Assembly (NCBI RefSeq): GCF_000420365.1
Contig: NZ_ATUU01000002.1
Coordinates: 325,067-389,066 of the forward strand
DNA: 64,000 nt
Reading direction: 5' to 3'
Origin: Weissella halotolerans DSM 20190
GTDB lineage: Bacteria > Bacillota > Bacilli > Lactobacillales > Lactobacillaceae
Positions 8,163 through 17,111 of this stretch are shown here, one piece after another. Every line of letters begins with the position of its first letter. Within the stretch, counting starts at the first letter, position 1. A program made the position numbers and the translations under genes. The notes under the pieces were generated by a model that worked only from the letters and a program-made list of their open reading frames with translations, made no database searches and was not told the DNA's origin.

Positions 8163-9719
8163 TTATCCTTCATTTTCTTTATGATCTCGCATCAGGACAG
8201 CGGCGGCTAAACCACCTAAACTGACAATGACAGCAGCCGCCAAAAAGACGGCAGCCATCCCTGAATAATAAGCCTTTTCAACTAAAGCTTGAAGGTCACT
8301 AATCAGTGGGATTTGACGATAAAGATTAGAAAAAACCAGTTCATGACCGCTAAAGGGTCCCGCCGCTATCAGCAACTTATGTAGCGGGTCTAAAACCACA
8401 CTTGGCAAATCAAGATTAAGCCAATCAGCATTTAACGTTGCCTCATAATGATTTGTTTGTGTTAAGCCTAAAATAACCACACCAAATGTTACTCCCACTT
8501 GCCGGAAAACATTTAACAAGCCCGATCCCATACCCATTTCAGCTTGTTTAATGTCATCTAACCCAGCATTATTTAAAAGCGGATTAACCAAGCCGTTGGT
8601 AATGCCATACATCACCATACCCGGTACCATGGCAGCAAACGTCACCTTCGTTACCATGACGTTGGCTAGCCAAATAAAAGCTAATCCAGCCCAGAACATA
8701 AAGCCAGCAATTAACCAACGCTTAGAAAAACGTTGACCAATATAGCCTGTTAGGGGTCCTAAAAGCAAGGACCAAATCGAGATGGTCAACTGACGCACCC
8801 CAGTCTCCAAGGCCGAATATCCCATATAATTTTGCATCATCGCCGTCAGGTATCTGCTCATGGCATAAATACCTGCCCCAAGAGCAAAAGCCACAATCAC
8901 GGCCCCTACAAAATTAATCTGAGTAAACATTTTCAAGTCCATCATTGGCGCTGGCGTTTTGATTTCTACTAAAATAAAAATAATCAAAAAAATTGCAGCG
9001 GCAATTAACCAAAAAACGATATCTGGACTGGTCCAGGCCGCGTGCGTTGCAGCCTCTTTCTTTATCAAACCAAAGATGGCCGAAAATAAAGCAGCGGCCG
9101 ATAAAAGCATTCCTAACAAGTCAATCTTTTCACCCCGTCCATAGCTAGGTGTTTCGGCCACATAAAGATAGGTCATAACTAAGGCTATCAATCCAATTGG
9201 CACATTCACAAAGAAAATTGATGGCCAACCAAAATGTTCAACTAAGTAGCCACCAACTAGCGGACCAACAGCGGATGAGAGGCCAATGACAGACCCTAAA
9301 ATACCAAGACCAGTCCCTCGGTCCCGGCCTGTGAAATTGGACCCCACTAATGCCATGGACAAAGAATTCATCCCAGCACCACCGATACCCTGAATACCAC
9401 GTCCAAGGTCAAGGACAAGTAGGGATGGGGCCAAGCCGTTTAAAATTGAGCCTCCAATAAAGATCGCCATACTAATCATAAAGACCCGTTTGCGACCATA
9501 CATATCACCTAACTTGGATGTAATTAACAAGGTCACCGCAAACACAATCGTATAAGCATTAAGCACCCACTGTAAATCGTTAAAGGTCGTATGAAAATCT
9601 AGGGCCATTGTCGGCAAGGCCACATTAACTACCGTTACATCTAATAAGGCCATAAAGACACCCAAGGACATTGCCATCAAGGCTAACCATTTATGACTAC
9701 CACTCACTTGCCCTGCCAT
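8163..9719 (-). CDS. DHA2-family multidrug efflux MFS transporter (EmrB/QacA type)
   Basis: 518 residues and 14 predicted membrane segments. MFS motif A is GDMYGRKRVFM, motif C-like GSVIGLSSAVGPLVGGYL, and motif D1 near the N-terminus ALLDVTVVNVALPTM, all typical of DHA2 exporters. The start is placed at the ATG at 9719 after a GGGGGAAG site. An upstream in-frame start at 9794 would put coding sequence through the tRNA terminator hairpin and is rejected. The gene sits alone between two copies of a tRNA-Tyr/tRNA-Gln unit. The substrates are unknown. Confidence 0.9.
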   Translation of the reverse strand: MAGQVSGSHKWLALMAMSLGVFMALLDVTVVNVALPTMALDFHTTFNDLQWVLNAYTIVFAVTLLITSKLGDMYGRKRVFMISMAIFIGGSILNGLAPSLLVLDLGRGIQGIGGAGMNSLSMALVGSNFTGRDRGTGLGILGSVIGLSSAVGPLVGGYLVEHFGWPSIFFVNVPIGLIALVMTYLYVAETPSYGRGEKIDLLGMLLSAAALFSAIFGLIKKEAATHAAWTSPDIVFWLIAAAIFLIIFILVEIKTPAPMMDLKMFTQINFVGAVIVAFALGAGIYAMSRYLTAMMQNYMGYSALETGVRQLTISIWSLLLGPLTGYIGQRFSKRWLIAGFMFWAGLAFIWLANVMVTKVTFAAMVPGMVMYGITNGLVNPLLNNAGLDDIKQAEMGMGSGLLNVFRQVGVTFGVVILGLTQTNHYEATLNADWLNLDLPSVVLDPLHKLLIAAGPFSGHELVFSNLYRQIPLISDLQALVEKAYYSGMAAVFLAAAVIVSLGGLAAAVLMRDHKENEG

Positions 9720-9761
9720 CTGCTCACTTCCCCCTTTAAACTTACAGTTACGACTTAAAAC

Positions 9762-9791
9762 AAAAAAGCCGATAGAAGATTCTATCGGCTT
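9762..9791 (-). terminator. Terminator of second tRNA-Tyr/tRNA-Gln unit
   Basis: Perfect stem AAGCCGATAGAA/TTCTATCGGCTT. In the minus direction it is followed by TTTT, just past tRNA-Gln copy 2. Confidence 0.85.
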
Positions 9792-9797
9792 CACTAG

Positions 9798-9869
9798 TTG
9801 GGATAGCTGGATTCGAACCAGCGATACACGGTACCAAAAACCGATGCCTTACCACTTGGCCATATCCCA
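9798..9869 (-). tRNA. tRNA-Gln (anticodon UUG), copy 2
   Basis: Identical to copy 1 except for one base in the D-loop (AAGTGGTAA against AAGCGGTAA). Same UUG anticodon; CCA not encoded. Confidence 0.95.
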
Positions 9870-9876
9870 TTCATGG

Positions 9877-9959
9877 TGGGAGATAAAGGATTCGAACCTT
9901 TGAACCCGAAGGAATGGATTTACAGTCCACCGCGTTTAACCAGACTTCGCTAATCTCCC
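9877..9959 (-). tRNA. tRNA-Tyr (anticodon GUA), copy 2
   Basis: The body is the same as copy 1 but the acceptor stem is GGGAGAT/ATCTCCC. Both strands of the stem changed together, so it remains paired and is probably functional. Confidence 0.95.
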
Positions 9960-10007
9960 AATAGTATTAACTTAACGTTGCAAGCCCTAGGGCCTCAACA
10001 AGATATT

Positions 10008-10036
10008 AATATACACGTCCGCCGGTTAACTGTCAA
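10008..10036 (-). promoter_or_regulatory. Promoter of second tRNA-Tyr/tRNA-Gln unit
   Basis: In the minus direction, a consensus TTGACA (10031-10036), a 17-nt spacer, and TATATT (10008-10013). It lies between the phosphoesterase stop and tRNA-Tyr. Confidence 0.8.
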
Positions 10037-10038
10037 CA

Positions 10039-10851
10039 TTATAAGGGCAAAATCACTAATTTTTTTTGCCAACTGGTCAAAAAATCAGCCGCTAACCACT
10101 CTCCTGTCCGTTTCTTCAAGCCAACACTAACATTATAAAACGCCGTGCCTTGGTGCTGTCTAACCGGCGAACTCACATGATGATGTCCAAAGAAAACATG
10201 GTGCACCTGCGGAGTTCCCGCTAAGAGCTTACCCAGGCGAGGTGACCCTAAAACAGCATTTAACTGCATATAAGGTCGCTGGCTGGATACTTTTATATCA
10301 TCCTTAATTGGCACAAAATGTGTCACCACAATAACTTGCTTTTGTGCTTGGCCAGCCCTAGTCAACTGTGCCTGTAATTGGTTAAGGGCAATATCAGTAC
10401 GCTCCCGGTCTGACATTGACTGCTGAATAATACGATCATAGTAAAAACCATAATGGAAACGCTGGCCACTTGCCTCATCCATCATTGGTGAAAAACCATA
10501 ATCATACCAACCATTGTGTCCAATCACACGCCAAGATGTGCCAACTATATCAAGATAGTGATTGTGTAAATAGAATGGCGACTCAATACTTTCGATTTGA
10601 TCATAGGTTAGGTCCGAACTCATATCATGATTTCCTAAAATAAATCTAACCTGCACTTGAGCGGCTAACTGTTCCTGCAAATAGGTAACATACTGGTAAG
10701 TTCGTTCATAGTGATTGCTAACATCGCCTAAAATAAAGTAGGCCTCAACACCAGCCCTAAGAAGATAATTAGCCTGTTCTCTTGCAGCCCATCGCCAGTC
10801 AACCTTATTTAAGTCCAAATGATTATCGCTTGAAAAGCCAACCTTCACCAC
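10039..10851 (-). CDS. Calcineurin-like metallophosphoesterase
   Basis: 270 residues. The five metal-binding blocks are present in order: SDNHLDL (usual DxH, residues 8-11), GDVSNH, GNHDMSS, VVTHFVP and GHHHVSS. A GTG start at 10851 follows AGAGG at 6 nt. The family hydrolyses phosphoesters in many substrates; none can be assigned here. It is divergent from the peptide transporter gene, and its stop lies only 2 nt before the tRNA promoter. Confidence 0.85.
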   Translation of the reverse strand: MVKVGFSSDNHLDLNKVDWRWAAREQANYLLRAGVEAYFILGDVSNHYERTYQYVTYLQEQLAAQVQVRFILGNHDMSSDLTYDQIESIESPFYLHNHYLDIVGTSWRVIGHNGWYDYGFSPMMDEASGQRFHYGFYYDRIIQQSMSDRERTDIALNQLQAQLTRAGQAQKQVIVVTHFVPIKDDIKVSSQRPYMQLNAVLGSPRLGKLLAGTPQVHHVFFGHHHVSSPVRQHQGTAFYNVSVGLKKRTGEWLAADFLTSWQKKLVILPL

Positions 10852-10924
10852 TACGCGCCTCTTTCCTTCTTTAAAACTACTAGCTAAAAATTTGACTTGT
10901 AGTTTTATTAAACATGTTTTAAAA

Positions 10925-10954
10925 TTGACACTATTGTCTAATTTAATTTAACAT
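10925..10954 (+). promoter_or_regulatory. Putative promoter of peptide transporter gene
   Basis: TTGACA (10925-10930), an 18-nt spacer, and TAACAT (10949-10954), about 50 nt before the ATG. Confidence 0.5.
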
Positions 10955-11001
10955 AAATTCTAATCAAGACAAAAGAAATATTTATTTGCGAGGACTTTAT
11001 T

Positions 11002-12495
11002 ATGGAAAATTCCAATAAACCGGCCGCGGCAAAACCCGATCAAAACGATCATGCTTTTTTTGGGCAACCTCGTGGGTTAAAGACCCTCTTCATGACCGAA
11101 ATGTGGGAACGCTTTAGTTTCTATGGCATGAAGGCCATTTTGCTCTTTTACATGTGGTATTTAATTGCTGATGGGCAATTAAATGTCAGTCGATCGACAG
11201 CCGCTTCAATTATGGCTATCTACGTCTCCATGGTTTACTTGGCTGGCGCAATTGGTGGCTTTATGGCCGATCGGATTCTTGGTGAACGACGCACTGTCTT
11301 TTGGGGTGGTGTGCTGATTATGATTGGGCACATCTGCCTAGCCCTGCCAGTCGGCGCCATTGGTCTTTACTCGGCCATGGTCTTCCTAATTTTAGGAACA
11401 GGGCTCCTAAAGCCTAATGTCTCCTCTTTGGTTGGTTCACTCTACAAAGAAGATGACCCACGACGCGATTCAGGTTTTTCAATCTTTGTTTTTGGAATTA
11501 ACTTAGGTTCCTTTGTCGCCCCCTTATTGGTTGGTTGGACTCAGGAGAATATGGGCTTCCACGTGGCCTTCTCATTAGCGGCTATCGGAATGTTCTTTGG
11601 TCTCTTACAGTTCCACTTTGGACAACGTAACTTATCGGAAGATTCACTCTATGCTCCCGATCCAATCCAGCACGATGAAGTTAAGCCATTACTAATTAAA
11701 ATCTTATTTGGTTTAATTGCGGCAGCACTAGTTGTTTCCTTGATGTTCTTGATGGGCTGGACTAAGATTGACGACTTTATCAATTTGTTAACGATTGTCG
11801 CTATTATCCTGCCTATTTCATACTTTGTAACCATGACCACGAGTGCTAAGGTTACCTCAGTGGAACGTTCACGGGTATTTGCTTATATTCCACTTTTCAT
11901 TGCTGCGGTGCTTTTTTGGGCCATTGAAGAACAGGGTTCAATCGTGTTAGCCACCTTTGCTGCGGAACGAATTAATTATGCTGGCATGCCAAGCTTTGTG
12001 TCACCATCAATGTTCCAATCATTAAATCCCTTGTTCATTATGCTCTATACCCCCTTCTTTGCTTGGCTATGGACGGCTTGGGGTAAGCGTCAGCCTTCTG
12101 CGCCAATGAAATTCTCAGTTGGTTTGGTATTTGCTGGTGCTTCTTTCCTTCTAATGGCCCTACCAGGAGCATTATTTGGAACCGCTACTAAAGTATCTCC
12201 TTTGTGGTTAGTTGGTTCATGGGCATTGGTCATCGTTGGTGAAATGCTCATTTCACCAGTTGGTTTATCGGTTACGACTAAGTTAGCACCACATGCCTTT
12301 ATGTCACAAATGATGTCAATGTGGTTTTTAACTTCTTCAGCGGGTTCTGCCTTAAACGCACAACTTGTACGTCTATATAACCCAGCCAATGAAGTAGCTT
12401 ACTTCACTTGGTTTGGAACAGTTTCGGTTGTATTAGGAATCGTCCTAGTCTTCTTAGTTCCACTCATCAAAAAGATGATGGATGGGGTACGTTAA
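11002..12495 (+). CDS. dtpT: Proton-dependent di-/tripeptide transporter (POT/PTR family)
   Basis: 497 residues with about 14 hydrophobic segments. The POT signature [21 protein letters not shown] at about 31-51 contains the conserved ExxER motif. The second family signature appears as [20 protein letters not shown]. It imports small peptides with protons, a main nitrogen route in lactic acid bacteria. The gene is monocistronic, with its own promoter and a strong bidirectional terminator. Confidence 0.93.
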   Translation: MENSNKPAAAKPDQNDHAFFGQPRGLKTLFMTEMWERFSFYGMKAILLFYMWYLIADGQLNVSRSTAASIMAIYVSMVYLAGAIGGFMADRILGERRTVFWGGVLIMIGHICLALPVGAIGLYSAMVFLILGTGLLKPNVSSLVGSLYKEDDPRRDSGFSIFVFGINLGSFVAPLLVGWTQENMGFHVAFSLAAIGMFFGLLQFHFGQRNLSEDSLYAPDPIQHDEVKPLLIKILFGLIAAALVVSLMFLMGWTKIDDFINLLTIVAIILPISYFVTMTTSAKVTSVERSRVFAYIPLFIAAVLFWAIEEQGSIVLATFAAERINYAGMPSFVSPSMFQSLNPLFIMLYTPFFAWLWTAWGKRQPSAPMKFSVGLVFAGASFLLMALPGALFGTATKVSPLWLVGSWALVIVGEMLISPVGLSVTTKLAPHAFMSQMMSMWFLTSSAGSALNAQLVRLYNPANEVAYFTWFGTVSVVLGIVLVFLVPLIKKMMDGVR

Positions 12496-12502
12496 CTAGC
12501 TA

Positions 12503-12552
12503 AATAAAATAATAAAACGACATAGGCCTAGGCCTATGTCGTTTTATTATTT
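12503..12552. terminator. Bidirectional terminator between dtpT and the small membrane gene
   Basis: Perfect palindrome centred on CCTAGG: AAAACGACATAGG with CCTATGTCGTTTT, flanked by A-rich and T-rich tails. It serves dtpT on the plus strand and the small ORF/MFS unit on the minus strand. Confidence 0.92.
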
Positions 12553-12684
12553 TGTATTCTTTTTTTGCCGACTAAACATGACAAGTCCCAGTCCAATCAT
12601 CAATGCCAAGACCGCTAATTTTTCTTGTTTTAAAGCAAAAAAGCCACCTGCAATAAAGACTAAAACCATCCCTATCTTATCCAT
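12547..12684 (-). CDS. 45-residue two-helix membrane protein
   Basis: ATG at 12684, stop at 12547. The protein begins MDKIGMVLVFIAGGFFALKQ, has a second hydrophobic stretch LAVLALMIGLGLVMF, and ends in a basic tail SRQKKNTK. A GAAGG site lies about 13 nt upstream of the ATG. It starts 20 nt after the stop of the MFS exporter gene on the same strand and ends inside the shared terminator. It is therefore probably the last gene of that transcript. I do not recognise a family; an accessory role to the exporter is only a possibility. Confidence 0.55.
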   Translation of the reverse strand: MDKIGMVLVFIAGGFFALKQEKLAVLALMIGLGLVMFSRQKKNTK

Positions 12685-12704
12685 GCTTTTAAAATGCCTT
12701 CTTT

Positions 12705-13928
12705 CTACTTACTTTTTTGTGGCGTATTTACCGCCTTCACAGTTAGTCCAATGGCAGCAATGGTCATTATTAAAATAATGACCGCCATTCCCCATTTATT
12801 AATCAATGATGACAATGATACCATACTACCTGCAATAATCGTTCCGATTGGTCTAGTAACAGCAAAAACACCAGAATAAGCACCAATTCTGTCAGGATCC
12901 ATTAAATCTGCCCGTATCGTTTGTCCGGCCGGCACCACAATAATTTCACCCAAAGTCCAAATAAGCGTTGCTAAAATTAATGGCCAAAAGTCGCCTAAAA
13001 TAAATGATAAAGCGATCCCAAAGCCCTGTAGTCCTTGCCCGACGGAAAAGCCAAAAATTAGTGGCCAACGCGTACTATAATGATTAATTAGGCCCATAAA
13101 AATAATGATTAATGCCGTGTTGGTAATCATCATCAACGATAACATTCGTTGCCCATATATTTCCTGAGCCCATAACCAATAAGTATGAAAGTCTGCTGTT
13201 AAATGGGCCGGTAAATAATAATCAATCTGGGAATAAACAACAATCGACAAGACCGCCCCCAATGCAAATATGGTATAACGTCGATCTTGCAATACAGTCA
13301 AGTAGCTTCGTAAGGCCTGCTTAACTGTTTTAGCCTGCTCTTTTGCTTGCCCAGTGAAGGTTTCACGCATTCCTAAAAAAATAACAAGAAAATTAATCAC
13401 AGCTCCAAAGGTCATTCCAAGCAAGAGATAAAAAAGATAGTCCCTAAAGAACCAGCCGCCAATTGCCGCTCCGAACATAACCCCAATATTGACAATCCAA
13501 TAGATTAAAGCAAAAACAAACTGCCTGTTGGCAGGGGTCGAAACATCAATCATCATCGCTTGATCAGCCGGATCAGCTAGCGATCCACCAGCCATGGCAA
13601 TTAAAAAACCAAAAAAAGTCAATCCGGGCTGAAATAGCCAAGGTGAATTAGCAAGCGTAGCTAATATGTACCCTGTAATCATCAACCCAGCTCCGACTAA
13701 CATAGTAGGCCGTCGCCCCCAAGCGTCAGCCAAATGTCCACCATATAAACTACCTAAAAAACCAGCTACTGAAACAATAACCAATAAAATTCCTGTCCAC
13801 AGTGACCCAAAATATTTTAAGTAATAAAAGGTCATATTTGGTCCAATTGAACTACTTAACAGCACTGTTAAGAAAACGGTAAAGGCGCGTAGTTTTAAAT
13901 TAGCGTCTAACTCCATAAAAGCTTTCAT
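12705..13928 (-). CDS. MFS transporter, MdtG/YttB-like DHA1 type
   Basis: 407 residues, 12 predicted membrane segments. Motif A is GGHLADAWGRRPTMLVG between segments 2 and 3, and a DPADQAMMIDV segment follows segment 4. Members of this branch are drug or metabolite exporters; the substrate cannot be told. It lies 8 nt after the acetyltransferase gene and 20 nt before the small membrane ORF, suggesting a three-gene unit. Confidence 0.85.
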   Translation of the reverse strand: MKAFMELDANLKLRAFTVFLTVLLSSSIGPNMTFYYLKYFGSLWTGILLVIVSVAGFLGSLYGGHLADAWGRRPTMLVGAGLMITGYILATLANSPWLFQPGLTFFGFLIAMAGGSLADPADQAMMIDVSTPANRQFVFALIYWIVNIGVMFGAAIGGWFFRDYLFYLLLGMTFGAVINFLVIFLGMRETFTGQAKEQAKTVKQALRSYLTVLQDRRYTIFALGAVLSIVVYSQIDYYLPAHLTADFHTYWLWAQEIYGQRMLSLMMITNTALIIIFMGLINHYSTRWPLIFGFSVGQGLQGFGIALSFILGDFWPLILATLIWTLGEIIVVPAGQTIRADLMDPDRIGAYSGVFAVTRPIGTIIAGSMVSLSSLINKWGMAVIILIMTIAAIGLTVKAVNTPQKSK

Positions 13929-13936
13929 TGTTTTCT

Positions 13937-14461
13937 CTACTCCTTCTTATACCGCCACAAAAGAGCATTTTGATAATTAAACTGATAATAAACAGATTGT
14001 TTACTTTGGCCCATGAGCTGATAACCAGCTCGTGCGACGACACCTTGACTAGCCACATGATCTTTAGCAATTAGAACCTCTATTTGCTTTAACTGATAAT
14101 TATTTAAAGCATAGGCCGTCAATTCTTTAACTGCCTGGGTCATATAACCATGATGATGATAAGCTGAATGCAACCAATATCCCATTTCAGCAACCCCTTG
14201 ATCAAGTTGCACATGGTGTAGATTAAGCAATCCTATGAGCTGATCCCCTAAGACTAAGTTAAAAAGTTTCTCCTGAGACTGCCTTATCATTCGTTCCACA
14301 TAAGCAAACTCATCAGCCGTACTTCTAATCGCATCTACCCAATCCTTATACTGCCGCAAATATACGCGATCACTATTAATTAACTGATAAATAGCCGGTA
14401 CATCAGTCAGTTTTGTTTCACATAACAGCAAGGCAGTATCTTTCACAACGAGTTCCGTCAT
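13937..14461 (-). CDS. GNAT N-acetyltransferase, RimJ/RimL type
   Basis: 174 residues from the ATG at 14461, which follows GGGGAG at about 9 nt. An upstream ATG at 14491 would start translation inside a parS-like palindrome and is less likely. The RimJ/RimL pattern is visible: ETKLTDVPAIYQLI, MGYWLHSAYHHHGYMTQAVKEL (acetyl-CoA region) and GVVARAGYQLMGQ near the C-terminus. Relatives acetylate ribosomal protein N-termini or small molecules. It is the first gene of the unit with the MFS transporter. Confidence 0.8.
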   Translation of the reverse strand: MTELVVKDTALLLCETKLTDVPAIYQLINSDRVYLRQYKDWVDAIRSTADEFAYVERMIRQSQEKLFNLVLGDQLIGLLNLHHVQLDQGVAEMGYWLHSAYHHHGYMTQAVKELTAYALNNYQLKQIEVLIAKDHVASQGVVARAGYQLMGQSKQSVYYQFNYQNALLWRYKKE

Positions 14462-14474
14462 CCTACTTTCTCCC

Positions 14475-14490
14475 CGTTTCACATGAAACA
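14475..14490. promoter_or_regulatory. parS-like site 1
   Basis: CGTTTCACATGAAACA matches the Firmicute parS consensus TGTTTCACGTGAAACA at 14 of 16 positions, with both GTTTCA/TGAAAC arms intact. It lies 5.6 kb from parA. Confidence 0.55.
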
Positions 14491-14601
14491 CCTGTTACTA
14501 ACCTACTTTTGTTTTAACAAAATACTCTCTTAAACATTAAGGGTATTATATCTTTAAATTATAATAATTCAAAGCATTTTATCATTTTTGTTTAACCTAA
14601 T

Positions 14602-14641
14602 AAAAAGGTCTATTTTCATTGGTTAACGAAAATAGACCTTT
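14602..14641 (-). terminator. Terminator after DUF1836 gene
   Basis: AAAGGTCTATTTTC pairs with GAAAATAGACCTTT. In the minus direction it is followed by TTTATT. It separates the DUF1836 gene from the acetyltransferase unit. Confidence 0.85.
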
Positions 14642-14670
14642 GCTTAATACTCATAACGCTTAACTTACGC

Positions 14671-15180
14671 TTAGCGGTCACCATTCTGACTTACTAATTG
14701 ATCAAGCAAGAACTCCGCCTCTAACTTTTGATAGACCAAATCTGCTACATCCTGCATTAAGCGTTCAGCTGCCATACTAGGCGGAACCGGAATTGGTTTT
14801 TCCCCCTTAAAACGCAAACGCAACGCATCCACAAAACGATCGTATGCCTTTTTAGGATATTCATCTTTAGTGATTACATCAATGGCCTGTCGAATTTCAT
14901 CTAAAGAAAAGAGTGACTTGCTTAAGGAAATAATAATCACATCTGCAATCTGCATTGCTTGGTACTTCTTCTTTACTGGTGCAAAAATCACTTTCTTTTT
15001 AACATAGTTATTCACCATTGTTGCAGTAATAACTGGCATATTCAGGGGAGTAACTAGACGATTAACGTAAGAAACTAACTGATCCATGTATAAATCCACT
15101 GCTGGTAATTCATCCCAATAAGGAATTGGCTGCTTAGCTATTTTTTCTTGCCAGTCAGCAAACACTCCATCTTCTACCAT
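14671..15180 (-). CDS. DUF1836 family protein
   Basis: 169 residues. It shows the DUF1836 pattern: PVITATMVNNYVKKKVIFAP resembles a helix-turn-helix and is followed by YQAMQIADVIIISLSKSLFSLDEI. The fold is thought to be a MerR-like DNA-binding domain, but the function is not known. The ATG lies 12 nt after the stop of the histidine kinase gene, so it is probably the third gene of that two-component operon. Confidence 0.8.
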   Translation of the reverse strand: MVEDGVFADWQEKIAKQPIPYWDELPAVDLYMDQLVSYVNRLVTPLNMPVITATMVNNYVKKKVIFAPVKKKYQAMQIADVIIISLSKSLFSLDEIRQAIDVITKDEYPKKAYDRFVDALRLRFKGEKPIPVPPSMAAERLMQDVADLVYQKLEAEFLLDQLVSQNGDR

Positions 15181-15192
15181 TTCTTTACCTCT

Positions 15193-16335
15193 TTATTCTT
15201 CATTAGGTAACACGTCATCACCTACTGGTTCCAAAGGCAGGCGCACGATAAAACTCGTTAATTCATCTGTTGATTCCACCGTTACCGTTCCATTATGAGC
15301 TGATACTACGCTCTCTACAATGGCTAAGCCTAGACCGGTACCACCGGTCTTAGTATTGCGAGAATGCTCGACCCGATAAAAGCGATCAAAAAGATGGTCT
15401 ACCGAACTAGCTGGAATGGGCCGTCCATTATTCGTAACTCGTACTTCAACCTCATTTTCATCGGGTAACTTCCGAGCAGACAATCGAATAAAGGTTGCCC
15501 CTTCACCATATTTCAAGGCGTTACTAATTAAATTCATGAACACCCTGGCTAACCGGTCCGGATCTCCTACCATTTCAATCATTTCAGGTTGAGCCACCAC
15601 TGAGACTACAATCCCATGATTTTTAGCCTCTAATTCATAAGAGGCCGCTAATTGCTGTAATAGGGCCGCTAAATCAATGGGGGCCCACCGTAATTTAAAA
15701 TCAACTTGTTTCACTTGCGTATAGTCAAACAAGTCTTCAACTAGCGACTTCATTTGTAGCGCCTTATTATAAGCTGTTTTTGAATACTTTCGCATATCAG
15801 CTGGCTTTAATTGCCCCTGCTCATCATTAATAATTAAACCTAAATAACCTAAAATTGAAGTCAAAGGCGTCCGCAAATCATGAGAGACATTCGTAATCAT
15901 CTCATCCTTAGAACGTTCGATATTACGTTCTTCAATCATCATTGTATGTGCCGTCTCATACAAGCTTTCTACGCTTTGAGCTAGCGGACCTAACCGTTCT
16001 CCCCAATGGTGTAGTGGCAATCTAGCCATGCTTCTCATGTCAGTTACTTCTTCTGTCAGTTCATCAACAGCCCTTATCAATTGGTTTAGCATCATCTGTT
16101 CATAAAAATGAAGCATACTAACCAGCCAAGTGGCTAGTAGGCTAATCAAGATTAAGCTCACTCCAATCGGATGGTGCTGACTAAAATATTCAATCCACGC
16201 CCACCAAGTATGACCACCAGTCGTTGGCGGACCTTGGAGGATAAAGACTAAACCGACACCGGCCAACATAAAAAGCAGGGCCGCAACCACACTTTTAACG
16301 ACAAAAATTAGCCATCCAAATGCTTTTGGTTTCAT
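15193..16335 (-). CDS. Sensor histidine kinase of VanS-like type
   Basis: 380 residues. Two membrane segments (about 10-33 and 58-76) enclose a short extracellular loop of about 25 residues, so the signal is probably sensed in or near the membrane. The phospho-acceptor His is H152 in SHDLRTPLTSILGY. The N box (NLISNALKYGEG), G1/F box (HLFDRFYRVEHSRN) and G2 box (GGTGLGLAIV) of the ATPase domain are complete. It lies downstream of its response regulator. The signal is unknown. Confidence 0.9.
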   Translation of the reverse strand: MKPKAFGWLIFVVKSVVAALLFMLAGVGLVFILQGPPTTGGHTWWAWIEYFSQHHPIGVSLILISLLATWLVSMLHFYEQMMLNQLIRAVDELTEEVTDMRSMARLPLHHWGERLGPLAQSVESLYETAHTMMIEERNIERSKDEMITNVSHDLRTPLTSILGYLGLIINDEQGQLKPADMRKYSKTAYNKALQMKSLVEDLFDYTQVKQVDFKLRWAPIDLAALLQQLAASYELEAKNHGIVVSVVAQPEMIEMVGDPDRLARVFMNLISNALKYGEGATFIRLSARKLPDENEVEVRVTNNGRPIPASSVDHLFDRFYRVEHSRNTKTGGTGLGLAIVESVVSAHNGTVTVESTDELTSFIVRLPLEPVGDDVLPNEE

Positions 16336-16398
16336 CCCTACTTCCTCACTCTATTTTAACTGTCTGTCTTTAATAAAACTGGCCAATGGACCATTCTC

Positions 16399-17088
16399 TT
16401 AAAGAACCTCGATTTTATATCCAACACCCCAGACCGTTTGAACGACCTGGTTGCCTTCGGTAGCTTCCTCTAATTTATCCCGCAAATGTGAGACATGTAC
16501 CATCACCGTTTTAGCAGAAACGACAGATTCCTGTTGCCATACCCGTTCAAAAATATCGTCAGCACTAAAGACCCGATTAGGATGTGATGCTAGCAAGTAT
16601 AAGATACCGAACTCAAGGGCCGTCAAATTCACTTCAACCCCATCAGCCGTCTTGACTTCATGACTATCCTTATTAATTGTTAAGGGGCCAATATCTAAAA
16701 TCTCTGGTGTTGCTTGCTGCATCCCATTTTGTGACCGGCGTAAGAGCGCCTTAACTCGGGCCATCACTTCTAAGGGGTTAAAGGGCTTCGTAACGTAGTC
16801 ATCTGCCCCGGTAATTAGGCCTTGAATCTTATCCATTGCTCCTGTTTTGGCAGACAATAGTAAAATCGGCACCGGATTGTCCTTACGTACTTCTTTCACA
16901 ACCTCCGTGCCATTCATCTCAGGCATCATGATATCTAAAATAACCAAGCCAATATCAGGATTTGTGCGCAATTTTTTTAAAGCCTCACGCCCATCGCCAG
17001 CAATGACAGGTTCATAGCCCTCATTCTTGACATAGATTTCCAATAATTCCGCAATTTCCTGGTCATCATCAACAATCAAAATTTTCAT
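16399..17088 (-). CDS. OmpR/VanR-family response regulator
   Basis: 229 residues. The receiver domain has acidic DDD at 7-9, phospho-acceptor D52 in LVILDIMMPEMNG, Ser/Thr in LLLSAKT and Lys in YVTKPFNPLE. The C-terminal winged helix ends with VWGVGYKIE. The receiver is close to VanR-type regulators. It is the first gene of a regulator-kinase-DUF1836 unit, starting just after the DUF1129 gene. Confidence 0.92.
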   Translation of the reverse strand: MKILIVDDDQEIAELLEIYVKNEGYEPVIAGDGREALKKLRTNPDIGLVILDIMMPEMNGTEVVKEVRKDNPVPILLLSAKTGAMDKIQGLITGADDYVTKPFNPLEVMARVKALLRRSQNGMQQATPEILDIGPLTINKDSHEVKTADGVEVNLTALEFGILYLLASHPNRVFSADDIFERVWQQESVVSAKTVMVHVSHLRDKLEEATEGNQVVQTVWGVGYKIEVL

Positions 17089-17111
17089 TGCGTATCCCTT
17101 TCTACACTAAC

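Noticed and set aside
9719-9794. Upstream start for the DHA2 exporter
   Set aside because: It would translate through the tRNA terminator hairpin; a better ATG with a ribosome binding site lies at 9719.
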